64,000 nt of DNA, from the NCBI GenBank assembly GCA_937951345.1, contig CALFCF010000036.1:1-64000 (forward strand). Reading direction: 5' to 3'. Made by a program: the position numbers and the translations under genes. The stretch comes from an uncultured Granulosicoccaceae bacterium (GTDB taxonomy: Bacteria; Pseudomonadota; Gammaproteobacteria; Granulosicoccales; Granulosicoccaceae). Below, piece by piece: positions 1 to 9,356 of this stretch; position 1 is the first letter of the stretch; each line of letters begins with the position of its first letter. Below the pieces are notes generated by a model, which made no database searches, was not told the DNA's origin, and was given only the letters and a program-made list of their open reading frames with translations.

Positions 1-219
1 ACCAGAGTCTGGCTACCTAAGCAGGTCGCTCGATTGAGCGAAATTCGTAGAAATCTACGGGTTGAGCTCAATCGAGTGAGCTGCGACGGCAGACGGGCAC
101 TGGTGGTGAATAGAAAACAGTGTGCGAATACCCGCAGCGACACTAAAACTGCTTATCTAACTGGAAATGGCTTAGTGTTCATTGTCACTGTTTTCGCCTT
201 CGTGAATAGAGCAGGCTAG
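1..219. repeat. Partial dispersed inverted-repeat element
   Basis: The window opens inside a palindrome-rich, apparently non-coding stretch. Bases 1-17 (ACCAGAGTCTGGCTACC) match in reverse complement bases 17047-17063 with one mismatch, and bases 203-219 (TGAATAGAGCAGGCTAG) match 17077-17093 exactly. Inside are an 11-bp inverted repeat (29-39 with 66-76) enclosing a 5-bp hairpin (46-50 with 55-59), and a 10-bp inverted repeat (113-122 with 186-195). A 61-codon frame at 34-219 is made of these repeats and is not called as a gene. The left end lies outside the window. Confidence 0.5.
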
Positions 220-466
220 GCAGTGCTTGCTTGCAGTCCTGTCGATCGGACTCCCGAGGCAATCGCTGTTGTGATGGGGTACTGCGTCACGGGAATCTTT
301 TGGAATACTTTACCCATCCTCACCCGTGGGCCACGTCCCTTTCATAATGAAAATCGATACGAGAATCGCAACTTTGAATAGTGGTTAACACCTTTTTCTT
401 GCTGTAGTCCCTAACATTAAGCCTCGTGAAAAAAATGCAGCCGCTTGTGCGGTTTGGGATTACGTT
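220..466. other. Gene-less spacer
   Basis: No gene is supported here. The only structure seen is a short hairpin, CCGC-TTGT-GCGG at 441-452, close to the TTG start proposed for the next gene. No convincing promoter hexamer pair was found. Confidence 0.4.
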
Positions 467-934
467 TTGTCTTTGTCAACTTTATTCAAAAATGCCTGGT
501 CGGATACTGACATCAGCCGAACTCTGGTACCGCTTGAAATTTTCGATCTACAGATAGAAGCACCTGTGGTTGACTGTGGCAGTACGCATTCGCAATTACG
601 GGTTTTGGGTAAAGATACAGATACTGTTATCAGAGGTCAGGAGTTGGACTACCAATGTCAAATTGGTAAGTGTTTTCTGTTACTGACGAATCTCAACAGT
701 GGTTACGATGCCAGTATTGAAATAACACTACTCGATAGTCGGTACACTTTGGTGTCTCATCGTACTCTCGATCAATTATCTTCATCGATTCGTTTGCTTG
801 AAGTTGAAGCTGTCGATCGGAACTGCTGCGATATACTATTGAGTGATGGCAGCATCTATCGAATATTCGTGCGACACAGGATCAGCACGATCTTGTTACC
901 GTTTCTTCCACGATTGCGTGTAATTCGTCGCTAA
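467..934 (+). CDS. Hypothetical protein
   Basis: A 155-residue frame opening with TTG; no ATG lies further upstream in this frame before the repeat-rich region. I do not recognise the family. The sequence is mixed alpha/beta in character, rich in Asp and Ser, with several Cys and a very basic C-terminal tail (LPRLRVIRR). There is no clear signal peptide or membrane segment, though the stretch before the tail (ISTILLPFLP) is hydrophobic. It ends about 110 bases before the RND exporter start and could be co-transcribed with it. The non-standard start and lack of a clear Shine-Dalgarno leave some doubt that the 5' end is right. Confidence 0.45.
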   Translation: MSLSTLFKNAWSDTDISRTLVPLEIFDLQIEAPVVDCGSTHSQLRVLGKDTDTVIRGQELDYQCQIGKCFLLLTNLNSGYDASIEITLLDSRYTLVSHRTLDQLSSSIRLLEVEAVDRNCCDILLSDGSIYRIFVRHRISTILLPFLPRLRVIRR

Positions 935-1044
935 CCTCTTATAATTAGATCAGCAGTTTACCTTTGTAGCGCTCTTAAAAGGCTTTGCGGCCAAAGAGTC
1001 AGTTGCAATGCCAGAGATTCACCCTTGAAATTGCATCTGATCTA

Positions 1045-3363
1045 ATGCGTGCTTTATCCGATACTCCTTCTACTCCAATAACTCGCCAGGCGTTCTATCG
1101 ATTTGGACAAGCAACGGTCCAATATCCTATTCTTTTCATCACGTTGTCGTTTGTGCTGGTACTGATTGCAACGGCTGGAATAGTTAATCTGGGTTCTACA
1201 CCTGATAGTCGAATCTTTTTTAGTGCCGATAATCCCCATCTGCAGTCGTTGCAGTATCTGGAGGAAACGTTTTCCCGAAGCGATAACGTTTATATAGCGA
1301 TACACAATCGCGATGGCACACTTTTTCAACCGGAAATTCTTAGCCTGATACTGGAGGTTACAGAGGCAAGCTGGCAGGTTCCATTCTCGAATCGGGTTTC
1401 GTCGTTAGCCAATTTTCAATATGTAAGTGCTGATGATGACACGATCATTGTTCGTGATCTTATAGAGTCAGACGTACTGCTGACCGATGCATATGCACAA
1501 AGGATTGAGCAGTATGTGATGAACAAGCCTTCGATTCTTGGGCAGATGGTATCGCGTGATGGGACTGTCACAGGGGTTAATATCACCTTACAGAAACCTG
1601 ATAACAATCCACATGCTGTGTTTGAAGTGATGGATTACATCAATGAGTTAATCGCTGAATTCTCTACCCGTTACCCGCAAACTGAGTTTTATGTGACTGG
1701 TGGTGCGGCGTTCGATGTCGCGTTTACCAATATCCCCGCACAGGAAAACCTCTTTCTTGGGCCTTTGATGGTCTTTTTTATACTAGTTATCCTCTATCTG
1801 ACGCTCCGCTCAGTCTGGTTTGTTTTCGGTACTGTTTTGCTAATCGGTATGTCCGTCGGTGTAATGCTTGGAGTAACTGGATGGGTCGGAGCGAAAATGA
1901 ATGCCGGAACGGCAGGCGCACCGGTGATCGTATTGACTTTGGCTGTCGCTTATTGCGTTCATGTTCTGGTGAGCGTTCGTCAGCAGTTATTGTCTGGCGT
2001 AGAGTTTCACAGCGCTCTTGTTGAATCAATACGAATTAATTTTGCACCCGTAGCGATCACAGGTATCACAACAGCAATTGGTTTTTTGACTCTTAATTTC
2101 TCGGACGCGCCACCGTTCAGACAGCTTGGCAATATGGTGGCAGTTGGTGTTCTAACAACTTTCATATTAAGTGTCACATTTCTACCTGCTTTTCTTTCAA
2201 TTAGAAAAATCAGACTTCAACCCGGTCCTTCGACGGTGTCAGATCTATTTCGAGCGCTGGCTAATGTAGTGACGCGATTTCACTACTACTTTTTAGTATT
2301 GGGAATACTGCTGATCACTGCGATTGGCTTTGGTGCTTTTCGTATTGTATTAGACGATAACTTTATTGAATATTTTGATAAGCGTTATGCGTTAAGAGAG
2401 GCGACCGATTTCGTCGAGGAGAATCTGACAGGCATTAATGCGCTTGAATATGCTGTCAAGGGTGGTGAATCAGGCAGTGTGATGGATCCGGCGTATTTAC
2501 AAACGGTCGAGCGCTTTGAGTCATGGTTGCTTGCTCAGCCTAAAGTCACTAGTACAGTTTCTATCGTAGAGGTGCTTCGTGATTTAAACAGAAGCATGCA
2601 CAATGACAATGCAGACTACTACCGAATTCCGGAAACGCGGGAACTGGCTGCGCAGCTAATATTGCTTTACGAAATGTCATTGCCTATCGGACAGGATATG
2701 ACACATCAAATGGATATTGATAAGTCAGTGAGTAAAGTCGTTGCATTGGTACGCGGAGCGTCCTCAGCTGATTTACGTCATTTAAACGCGAAAGCAGAAA
2801 AGTGGTTGGCGGAGAACACGGCTTTACCTGCTATTGAAGGTTCCGGTTTGTCATTGATATTTGCACATATATCCGGTCGCAATATTGAGGCAATGTTGTT
2901 TGGATCTCTGTTCGCCTTGGTACTGATTTCAATGATTCTGGTTATTGCTCTAAAAAGTATCCGATTCGGGCTGCTGAGTCTGGTGCCGAATCTCGTTCCT
3001 GCAGTGGTGGGTCTTGGAATATGGGGTTACTGGCAAGGTACTGCCGGCTTATCGGTCGCAGTGGTTGTCGCGATTACGTTAGGTATTGTAGTTGATGATA
3101 CTGTGCATTTTCTTAGCAAGTATCTGCGTGCAAGGCGAGAGCTTGCGCTGGATGCTCAGCAAGCTGTGCACTACGCATTTGGAACAGTGGGGGTGGCTGT
3201 ATGGATAACGTCAGTGACACTGGTGATTGGGTTTCTGGTGCTGTCCTTATCAGGTTTCAAAGTGACTGCCGAAATGGGTTTACTTAGCGCTGTCACAATT
3301 GCGTCAGCATTGATTGTTGATCTTCTTCTACTGCCACCACTATTACTGATATTTGACAGGTAG
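1045..3363 (+). CDS. RND/MMPL-family membrane exporter
   Basis: A 772-residue inner-membrane protein with the duplicated RND layout: one N-terminal helix (about residues 23-45), a large extracytoplasmic loop, a five-helix bundle, a second single helix (near FHYYFLVLGILLITAIGFGA), a second loop and a second helix bundle. Each bundle carries the sterol-sensing-like pattern of MMPL/HpnN transporters, and the second contains GIVVDDTVHF, the conserved acidic pair expected for proton coupling. The frame is open from TTG 985, but ATG 1045 gives the usual short N-terminus before the first helix and is preferred. Substrate unknown; relatives export lipids or hydrophobic molecules. No membrane-fusion or outer-membrane partner lies nearby. 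It is followed by a convergent gene. Confidence 0.8.
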   Translation: MRALSDTPSTPITRQAFYRFGQATVQYPILFITLSFVLVLIATAGIVNLGSTPDSRIFFSADNPHLQSLQYLEETFSRSDNVYIAIHNRDGTLFQPEILSLILEVTEASWQVPFSNRVSSLANFQYVSADDDTIIVRDLIESDVLLTDAYAQRIEQYVMNKPSILGQMVSRDGTVTGVNITLQKPDNNPHAVFEVMDYINELIAEFSTRYPQTEFYVTGGAAFDVAFTNIPAQENLFLGPLMVFFILVILYLTLRSVWFVFGTVLLIGMSVGVMLGVTGWVGAKMNAGTAGAPVIVLTLAVAYCVHVLVSVRQQLLSGVEFHSALVESIRINFAPVAITGITTAIGFLTLNFSDAPPFRQLGNMVAVGVLTTFILSVTFLPAFLSIRKIRLQPGPSTVSDLFRALANVVTRFHYYFLVLGILLITAIGFGAFRIVLDDNFIEYFDKRYALREATDFVEENLTGINALEYAVKGGESGSVMDPAYLQTVERFESWLLAQPKVTSTVSIVEVLRDLNRSMHNDNADYYRIPETRELAAQLILLYEMSLPIGQDMTHQMDIDKSVSKVVALVRGASSADLRHLNAKAEKWLAENTALPAIEGSGLSLIFAHISGRNIEAMLFGSLFALVLISMILVIALKSIRFGLLSLVPNLVPAVVGLGIWGYWQGTAGLSVAVVVAITLGIVVDDTVHFLSKYLRARRELALDAQQAVHYAFGTVGVAVWITSVTLVIGFLVLSLSGFKVTAEMGLLSAVTIASALIVDLLLLPPLLLIFDR

Positions 3364-3486
3364 TTGGACGGAGTATATTTTTTACTTTAACCCCGTTAAA
3401 CATATTCTGTTGGGAATGATTGACATGAATAGGATCACCTGCCGGGTTTTACATTCGAAATCCAACCAAGAAAAAGCCAACCTAGA

Positions 3487-4365
3487 CTATTTGTCGTCCG
3501 TTCGGTTTTCATCTTTCTGATCGGTGGCGATCATTTCGTCCAGCGTTAATCCTGTTAGCCGATTGGCTGTTCGCCAGATGTAGAAGAAAATACCAACCAT
3601 CATGATCATCGATGGTATTGCGATCATCGGGTAGCTAAGTAGCGTCATCTTGCCCAGTTCTTCATTGAAGGCAGGCGTGCCGCTGTCGCTTGTGACCAGC
3701 CATTTTGCCAATACGAAATTCATCACGGATGAGAATGCGAAGGTGCCGGCAAAAAAGTAGTTGGCCTTATCAAGTTTGTTTTCAAATTTATCTTCGTTAC
3801 CTGATGCTTTGAGGGCTTGCGAAATTTTCTCAGTATCCATAACTGCCGGATTAAAGAGCAGTTTCCTGACGATCGGAAAACCCATTTTGCTGGCGATCAG
3901 TATGCCGATACCTATAATCGCTGGTATGGCGGCTTCTTTGATCGCGAGCCACTTTGTATCGATTTGCAGAAGCCCGATACCACCAGTTAATAAAACGCTC
4001 ACCACACCCAACACCGCAATCCAGTTTGTCTTTTTGTTGGCTATCAGTTCCCACACGCCGTAAATAATCGGAAACGAAAGAGCAACGATCAAACCCCAGG
4101 TTGCACCGAGTTTGTCGGGATCTGAGAACTTCATCAATACAACGGAGGGTATGATGATGCTGACTAGTAAATCGATCAGCGGGCGTGATTGTGGCGACTT
4201 TTTTTCTTGCAAATCTGATTGGCTATTACTGTCTGTCACTGACTTAGAAGAAGCTCTAGGGGAAAATGGAAGTTTGAGTAAGATGCTAAAGCATCTTGGT
4301 AAATCGCTATCGTGTCCTGATACGTATGTTGCTTGGTAGTTAAATTCAGTTGTTAGGTTACTCAA
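3487..4365 (-). CDS. VC0807-family membrane protein
   Basis: An integral membrane protein of up to 292 residues. The core from about residue 62 (PLIDLLVSIIIPSVVLMKFS) through LGATWGLIVALSFPIIYG and VLLTGGIGLLQ to the last helix matches the VC0807-family pattern of five or six membrane helices; no biochemical function is established for the family. The reading frame starts with TTG at 4365, overlapping the stop of the upstream aminotransferase by 8 bases, which suggests translational coupling. The first 45 residues look unlike the family and a GTG near residue 43 is an alternative start. The charged tail (DQKDENRTDDK) is cytoplasmic by the positive-inside rule, tentatively. Confidence 0.65.
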   Translation of the reverse strand: MSNLTTEFNYQATYVSGHDSDLPRCFSILLKLPFSPRASSKSVTDSNSQSDLQEKKSPQSRPLIDLLVSIIIPSVVLMKFSDPDKLGATWGLIVALSFPIIYGVWELIANKKTNWIAVLGVVSVLLTGGIGLLQIDTKWLAIKEAAIPAIIGIGILIASKMGFPIVRKLLFNPAVMDTEKISQALKASGNEDKFENKLDKANYFFAGTFAFSSVMNFVLAKWLVTSDSGTPAFNEELGKMTLLSYPMIAIPSMIMMVGIFFYIWRTANRLTGLTLDEMIATDQKDENRTDDK

Positions 4366-5467
4366 CAGTGAGCGTAGACATTATTTGCTTGAATTTTGAT
4401 TCAAATTCAGCATGCTCTTGATCATTGCCTATGCCCACGCGCAGGTATCTGTCGAGTGGTGGTACGCCCGGCATACGAACAAAAACCCCTAGCTGACCGA
4501 GTTGCCCTAATACGCTACGAGTCCTTTCGCCATCACCCAGGTCGACGGCAACAAAATTTGTTGCAGAGGGTAAATAATTGAGTTGCATCTCATCCGCTAA
4601 TTGGTAAATGCGTTGACGACTACGCTCTGCTTGCTCCTGAACCAGACGCAGAAAAGTCTTATCCTTTAGAGATGCAACGGCTGCAATTTGAGCAAGTCGG
4701 TTGACACCGAAGTGATTGCGAATCTTATCGAACCCGGTAATTAATTCGCGGTGCGCTATCGCGTAGCCAATTCGCATTCCAGCCATGCCATAGGCTTTGG
4801 AGAATGTTCTGAAGCGCATGACCTGCTGGTTCTCGACATCAATATCCGGCTCGACAGTATCCGGGGCAAATTCACAGTACGCTTCGTCTAAAAGCAATAT
4901 GCAGTGTCCGGGTACTGTGTCGATCATTTTCTGGACCTTGTCTGCCGTATGACAGGTGCCCATCGGATTATCCGGGTTGGAGAAGTAGATCAGACGCGCG
5001 TTTGTGTCGTGTGCTTTCTGTATCAGGGCTTCAGGGTCTTCATGGAAATTTCTGTATGGCACTTTGTGCAATTTCCCGTCAAAGCCGGTGACATGGTAGT
5101 TGAACGTCGGATAGGCGCCGTCAGACGTCACTACAGAAGTACCTTTGTCGACAAACAGACGCACGGTAAGACCCAACAATGAATCAATCCCGGCATCGAC
5201 GCAGATGTTCTCGGGACTAACGCCATGTTTTTCGGCCAGTAAATCCCGCAACTCATAATTTGTCGGGTCGCAATACCAACTACAATCGCTATCCGTTACT
5301 GCCTGCTGCAAGGCTTGTGCTGCCAATGGTGATATGCCAAAAGCACTTTCGTTTGCACCTATACGAGCGCTGAACTTACGTCCATGCTGACGTTCGAGGG
5401 TTTCCGGCCCGACAAACGGTGTGCTGGATGGAAGATTTTTGATGAGTGATAAAAACGGAATCGACAT
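4358..5467 (-). CDS. HisC-like PLP-dependent aminotransferase
   Basis: A 369-residue fold-type I aminotransferase of the histidinol-phosphate aminotransferase branch. Visible motifs are the substrate/PLP loop IGANESAFG, YFSNPDNPMGT, the PLP-binding LLLDEAYCEF (Asp and Tyr) and the Schiff-base lysine in FRTFSKAYGMAGMRIGYA (Lys224), with the C-terminal Arg in DRYLRVGIG. Length is typical. No other histidine genes are near, and an aromatic or other amino-acid specificity is equally possible, so no hisC symbol is given. It is the first gene of a short minus-strand pair with the VC0807-family gene. ATG at 5467. Confidence 0.8.
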   Translation of the reverse strand: MSIPFLSLIKNLPSSTPFVGPETLERQHGRKFSARIGANESAFGISPLAAQALQQAVTDSDCSWYCDPTNYELRDLLAEKHGVSPENICVDAGIDSLLGLTVRLFVDKGTSVVTSDGAYPTFNYHVTGFDGKLHKVPYRNFHEDPEALIQKAHDTNARLIYFSNPDNPMGTCHTADKVQKMIDTVPGHCILLLDEAYCEFAPDTVEPDIDVENQQVMRFRTFSKAYGMAGMRIGYAIAHRELITGFDKIRNHFGVNRLAQIAAVASLKDKTFLRLVQEQAERSRQRIYQLADEMQLNYLPSATNFVAVDLGDGERTRSVLGQLGQLGVFVRMPGVPPLDRYLRVGIGNDQEHAEFESKFKQIMSTLTVE

Positions 5468-5591
5468 GGGTTAATGATAACCCAGCTGGTTGTGGTCAGA
5501 TGTACGTAAAGTGGGTTTCAACTTTGATCTGGGTCACACCAGGCTTTGCAAGATTGTAAAAATCATGTTCAGTCAGATGCAATCGATACAA

Positions 5592-5671
5592 TGAGCAGTG
5601 CAGAACAGCGCACAACGCAGAATCAGCGTGCAGGACTCGGCGTCCCCGGTCAATTTTGAGATGGCTTCTGG
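5592..5671 (-). repeat. Dispersed MITE-like repeat, copy A (partial)
   Basis: Reverse complement of much of the 11.04-kb repeat: both share GGACTCGGCGTCCCC flanked by CAATTTTGAGATGGCTTCT, and a GCGCA(C/G)AACG(C/A)AG-type block. The distal end is lost in this copy. It lies between the aminotransferase gene and the small secreted protein, in non-coding DNA. Confidence 0.7.
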
Positions 5672-5766
5672 TAATCCTCGGTGGGAACTTAATGAAGTTA
5701 CCAGGCCAACGGACTAGCGTCAGGTTGGTACAAAAGACGGCTTGGTAAACAGGGCGGGTTCGGAAA

Positions 5767-6018
5767 TTATTCCGATTTCAGAAACAGCTGGCAGCCGCTG
5801 TCGAATCTGGCAGAGCACTCGATTACAAAACCTTGCTCTAGCAGCTTCCAGGCATCCGTTGATCTATTGGGGTCATTGATCACGCTGTCTATGCCGACGC
5901 TTTGCCCCTGACGCGCGCTTTCATTCTGGTCGTTTTTCGTGTCCGCTGCTGTAACTCCGGTACCCAGAAGGCCGGCCAGCATCAGGACTGGTAAAACGTT
6001 TTTCAGCGACAGTGTCAT
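5767..6018 (-). CDS. Small secreted protein, unknown
   Basis: An 83-residue protein with a good Sec signal peptide (KNVLPVLMLAGLLGTGVTAA, cleavage after about residue 25) and a 58-residue mature part that is polar and contains two Cys (IECSARFDSGC) able to form one disulfide in the periplasm. I do not recognise the family. It stands alone: a dispersed repeat lies downstream and 340 gene-free bases upstream. Confidence 0.6.
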   Translation of the reverse strand: MTLSLKNVLPVLMLAGLLGTGVTAADTKNDQNESARQGQSVGIDSVINDPNRSTDAWKLLEQGFVIECSARFDSGCQLFLKSE

Positions 6019-6360
6019 GTGTTGTCAGACAGTGTGTATTTTTTAGTTGTTTCGTTAGTTTTGTTATGCAATCGAGGCAAGTTACTTACGATTGCGATGC
6101 AGGTATTACAGTTCAGAATACTGATTAATGATGAACCGGCCCTGAATCCCCTAACACTCTCGATCTATTGGGAATAATATACCAAAATGCCGGGCAATGT
6201 GTAGGAATTATGTGTTAATTTGTGACATCAGGTCAGGTGACAGGCGCTCAATAGACGATGAAGCGTGCCCCGTCAGTCGATCTCTTCCTAACAGATCGGT
6301 AATTATAGAGGTTTGTTATTGGTTTGTGGAAGAATCGTAACAAAAAACTACTGTACAATC
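6019..6360. other. Gene-less AT-rich spacer
   Basis: No coding frame or RNA gene is supported. The stretch is AT-rich, especially at 6020-6070 and 6170-6230, and must hold the promoter of the small secreted protein on the minus strand; no hexamer pair stood out clearly enough to call. Confidence 0.4.
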
Positions 6361-6714
6361 TTAGCCATCCAGAACTACGTCGAACCCACCGAAAATAATA
6401 CGTTTACTATCAAATGGTAGCGGGTGGATTGACGGGTCGACGCGCGGGTCCTGCATAGCAGCCTTGATGCCGGTGTCGCGGACTTCTCGTGATGGCCAGA
6501 CGATCCAAGAAAACACGATAGTTTCATCGGCACGGCATTTGACCGCCTTGGGCATGCTCGTAATTTCCCCGTCAGGCACATCGTCACCCCAGCACTCAAC
6601 CAGCTCGATAGCACCGTTTTCTTTAAGGACAGTCGCTGCTGTCCGGGCGTGCTCGATATAGGCCACCTTGTTTGCAGTGGGTACGGCTGCGACAAAGCCA
6701 TCAATGTATGTCAT
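6361..6714 (-). CDS. ybaA: DUF1428 family protein, YbaA-like
   Basis: A 117-residue protein from ATG 6714 (MTYIDGFVAAVP), matching Escherichia coli YbaA in length and in blocks such as the DGFV..VP start, VECWGDDVPDG, VFSWI.WPS.EVRD and the MPFD-like, R.I.GGF end. The family has a dimeric alpha/beta-barrel fold like antibiotic monooxygenases/EthD; its function is unproven. The frame extends upstream to 6807, but that extension overlaps the preceding gene and does not resemble the family. It follows the carboxymuconolactone-decarboxylase-like gene by 44 bases and is probably co-transcribed with it. Confidence 0.85.
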   Translation of the reverse strand: MTYIDGFVAAVPTANKVAYIEHARTAATVLKENGAIELVECWGDDVPDGEITSMPKAVKCRADETIVFSWIVWPSREVRDTGIKAAMQDPRVDPSIHPLPFDSKRIIFGGFDVVLDG

Positions 6715-6758
6715 GGCAATTCGCTGTGAGTTCGATTGCAGAGATAACGCGAAGGCAA

Positions 6759-7139
6759 CTATAGCTTGCCGGCTTCTGACAGAACTTTGCGGGCTGCTCG
6801 CATGCATTCAAGTGATTGTGGTACACCGCAGTAAATTGCAATAACGTGGATGATCGCGCGTATTTCTTCGACACTGACGCCGTTGGTCAGCGCACCTCGA
6901 CAATGAATTTCCCATTCGTTCATTTTACCCAGCGCCCCGATCATGGTGAGGTTCATCATTGAGCGTGTCTTGGCATCAATTGCATCGTCGCCCCAGCCGA
7001 AACCCCAGCACCACGCAGTCATGGCTTCCTGAAACGGTCGCGAGAATTCATCTGCATTATCAAGTGCTGCCGTAACGTATTCATCACCCAATGTTGCCTT
7101 TCGTTGTTGCAGGCCTTTTTCAAATAAATCGTTGTCCAT
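6759..7139 (-). CDS. Carboxymuconolactone decarboxylase-like protein
   Basis: A 126-residue all-helical protein of the CMD/AhpD superfamily, closest to the PcaC branch: N-terminal FEKGLQQRKATLGDEYV, central AKTRSMMNLTMIGALGKMNEWEIHCRGALTNG and IHVIAIYCGVPQSLECMRAA. It lacks the CxxC of peroxidase-type AhpD, so a decarboxylase- or lactonase-like role is more likely than thiol peroxidase. No other beta-ketoadipate genes are present, so the substrate cannot be named. ATG 7139 is preceded by AGGA at a good distance. Neighbours on the same strand are the EamA transporter upstream and the YbaA gene downstream, spaced like an operon. Confidence 0.75.
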   Translation of the reverse strand: MDNDLFEKGLQQRKATLGDEYVTAALDNADEFSRPFQEAMTAWCWGFGWGDDAIDAKTRSMMNLTMIGALGKMNEWEIHCRGALTNGVSVEEIRAIIHVIAIYCGVPQSLECMRAARKVLSEAGKL

Positions 7140-7151
7140 ATCTTTTCCTGT

Positions 7152-8111
7152 TTAGATTTTATGAGTTAGACGATGCCATAGCCGACCATCGGTAACGAGT
7201 AGTCCGACAGCGATAATAGCCATGCCTGTGTACTCGATCGCACCGATGCGCTCATCCAGAAACAATCGGCCCAGTATTACAGCAGTGACGGGTATCAGCA
7301 GCGTCACAAGGGACAAGTTGACCGCTCCGGCAGATGACAGAATCCGAAAATATAGCAAATAGGCGAATGCAGTAGAAAAAATTGCAAGGACAAGTATCGA
7401 CAGGATGGTGGCTGAGGAGATTGACGCCGAGCTGCCTGCTCCCCAAAAGGGTGTATCGATCAACAGCGCAAGAGGAATCATAATCAGTGTTGATACGGTC
7501 AGCTGCCCCGTGACGACATGCGTAGTCGGTAGCTCCAGAGTTTTGAACCGCCTTCCCCATACGGTGGCAAATGCATAACAGATAGCCGCCCCCGCGATTG
7601 CCAGACGTGCCAACCAGTTATTGTCGTTGTTACCTGCTGTAGCTTCGACAATTTCCGGTGCATTACTTGTTGAAAATACCATCATCACTGCGACGCCTGT
7701 TAAGCCTGTTAAAGCGCCGCATAAACGTGAACCTGTCAGTCGTTCATCTCTAAGCAGCATGCCGGCAACAAGTACTGTAAACAGTGGGGTGGAAGCATTG
7801 ATGATTGCTGCCAGTCCACCTGTGATTGTCTGTTGCCCCCAGACGATCAATGAAAACGGAATAACATTGTTGAGAACACTCATAACCGCACAACAAAACC
7901 AGCCCTCTTTGCCGAGTGATTGGATCTGACCGGAAATAGCAAGGTAGACCCACAATACCAGCGCCGCTATCGATACGCGCAGTGCGACTATGCTCAATGG
8001 CTGCAGTTCGGTGATGGCAATTTCAACAACGAAAAACGACAAACCCCATAGAAGCGCAAGCGACAGCAGGTCACGCCACTCGATAAAGCCCATTCGGGTA
8101 TTTATTGTCAT
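7152..8111 (-). CDS. EamA/DMT-family transporter
   Basis: A 319-residue inner-membrane protein with ten predicted helices in two EamA repeats (about residues 15-145 and 165-305), including the typical first-repeat end VAGMLLRDERLTGSRLCGALTGLTGVAVM and second-repeat end LFLDERIGAIEYTGMAIIAVGLLV. The family exports or imports small metabolites such as amino acids or purines; substrate unknown. The start ATG at 8111 lies 16 bases after the stop of the GNAT gene and the stop lies 12 bases before the next gene, so this is a likely four- or five-gene operon on minus. Confidence 0.85.
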   Translation of the reverse strand: MTINTRMGFIEWRDLLSLALLWGLSFFVVEIAITELQPLSIVALRVSIAALVLWVYLAISGQIQSLGKEGWFCCAVMSVLNNVIPFSLIVWGQQTITGGLAAIINASTPLFTVLVAGMLLRDERLTGSRLCGALTGLTGVAVMMVFSTSNAPEIVEATAGNNDNNWLARLAIAGAAICYAFATVWGRRFKTLELPTTHVVTGQLTVSTLIMIPLALLIDTPFWGAGSSASISSATILSILVLAIFSTAFAYLLYFRILSSAGAVNLSLVTLLIPVTAVILGRLFLDERIGAIEYTGMAIIAVGLLVTDGRLWHRLTHKI

Positions 8112-8127
8112 GGGCTACTCTTTTGGA

Positions 8128-8613
8128 CTATCTGGCTAACGGTTTACTGTAGCGAATCAGTTCGCTATCAAAGCCTGTTTTCTCATAGAGTCTGCGAGCT
8201 TTCTCATTTAGGCTGAACACATGCAATGTCATAGTCTTTGCGTTATTGTCGATTGCATATTGCTCCGCTGAGCGTAACAGGCGTGTACCTAAGCCGGTGC
8301 CTTCAGCTGATTTCGCGACTGCCAGTACTTCAAGATGCGAGGATGGTTGACCGGACAACATTTCCGGTTTTAGTGACACGATTGCGACGCCGGTAATCTG
8401 CCCGGTACTGACAGTCGCCACATAAACACCGACATCCGGACGTTCTTGGCGTGACCAGGCCAGAACCAGATCGCGATCACCTGACCACAATTCGTCAGAA
8501 GTTCGGCCAACGGGTAAATCAAAATCTGCCAGGCGGGGTAGCAATACTACTATTGCATCCAGATCATCGGGTGTTGCTACCCTGATAGTGGTGTCGCCGG
8601 GTTCGGTGTGCAT
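8128..8613 (-). CDS. GNAT-family N-acetyltransferase
   Basis: A 161-residue cytoplasmic acetyltransferase. The acetyl-CoA binding motif A is seen as LEVLAVAKSAEGTGLGTRLL, and the C-terminal NEKARRLYEKTGFDSELI is the usual motif B. ATG 8613 is preferred over an upstream in-frame start at 8688 because GAGG lies 8 bases before it and the family begins near TIRVATPDD. Acceptor substrate unknown. It begins a minus-strand operon with the EamA transporter and is divergent from the DUF938 gene, with 62 bases between the starts for both promoters. Confidence 0.8.
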   Translation of the reverse strand: MHTEPGDTTIRVATPDDLDAIVVLLPRLADFDLPVGRTSDELWSGDRDLVLAWSRQERPDVGVYVATVSTGQITGVAIVSLKPEMLSGQPSSHLEVLAVAKSAEGTGLGTRLLRSAEQYAIDNNAKTMTLHVFSLNEKARRLYEKTGFDSELIRYSKPLAR

Positions 8614-8675
8614 GTAATATCCTCGGTGGTCAAACAGATTCTCGACAACGATATCTCCAGACGAAAATCCTAACA

Positions 8676-9356
8676 GTGAACTCCACAAACAAAAATGCCA
8701 AAAGCGGTATAAAAAGCGACGCCGGTACTAACAATGGTGCAACACGTTTCTCGGCAGCCGCCGAACGCAATCGTGAAGCGATTCTCGCCGGACTTGTACA
8801 ACTCTTGCCCCGCGGACGTGTTGATGGTGAGAAGATAGAGGTGCTTGAAGTGGGTTCGGGTACAGGGCAGCATGCCTGTTTTTTCGCAGCTCAGCTGCCC
8901 GACGTTGTTTGGCAGCCCAGTGAAGTCGAATCATTGCAATCCAGCTTGATGGCGCGCATTCAGGACGAGGGATCAGAGAATCTAAGAGCTCCATTGGTGA
9001 TAGACGTATTTTCATCACCCTGGCCGGTCGTCACGGCTGATGTTGTCTACACTGCCAACACCTTTCACATTGTATCTGAGCCCGGGGTTGAATGTATTTT
9101 CGAGGGTGCTTCGCGTGTGCTGGTGCCACAAGGTAGTTTAATAGTCTACGGGCCGTTCTCCCGGGATGGCAGACATAATTCCGAAGGCAATACCGAATTC
9201 GATAAATTCCTCAGACTGGAAAACCCGGAGCAGGGTATACGTGATATCAACTGGTTGAACCAGCTGGCGGCTAAACACGGATTTCGTCAAGCGGAATTAA
9301 CACCAATGCCTGCTAATAATTTTATTGCTCAGTGGGGTCTGTCGAGCCAACGCTAA
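8676..9356 (+). CDS. DUF938 family SAM-dependent methyltransferase
   Basis: A 226-residue class I methyltransferase-like protein. The family block [21 protein letters not shown] is followed by the SAM-binding glycine loop [27 protein letters not shown], and the C-terminal half has [15 protein letters not shown] and the conserved [16 protein letters not shown]. The role of DUF938 proteins is not established. The start is GTG 8676; an ATG alternative would cut the conserved N-terminal block. The stop overlaps that of glpK, transcribed convergently, by 4 bases. Confidence 0.8.
   Translation: MNSTNKNAKSGIKSDAGTNNGATRFSAAAERNREAILAGLVQLLPRGRVDGEKIEVLEVGSGTGQHACFFAAQLPDVVWQPSEVESLQSSLMARIQDEGSENLRAPLVIDVFSSPWPVVTADVVYTANTFHIVSEPGVECIFEGASRVLVPQGSLIVYGPFSRDGRHNSEGNTEFDKFLRLENPEQGIRDINWLNQLAAKHGFRQAELTPMPANNFIAQWGLSSQR

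Noticed and set aside
34-219. 61-codon plus-strand frame at the window start
   Set aside because: It is built from inverted and dispersed repeats, has no ribosome site and resembles no protein.
6375-6704. 109-codon minus frame overlapping YbaA
   Set aside because: It is a shifted reading of the YbaA gene, which has a clear family match in the other frame.
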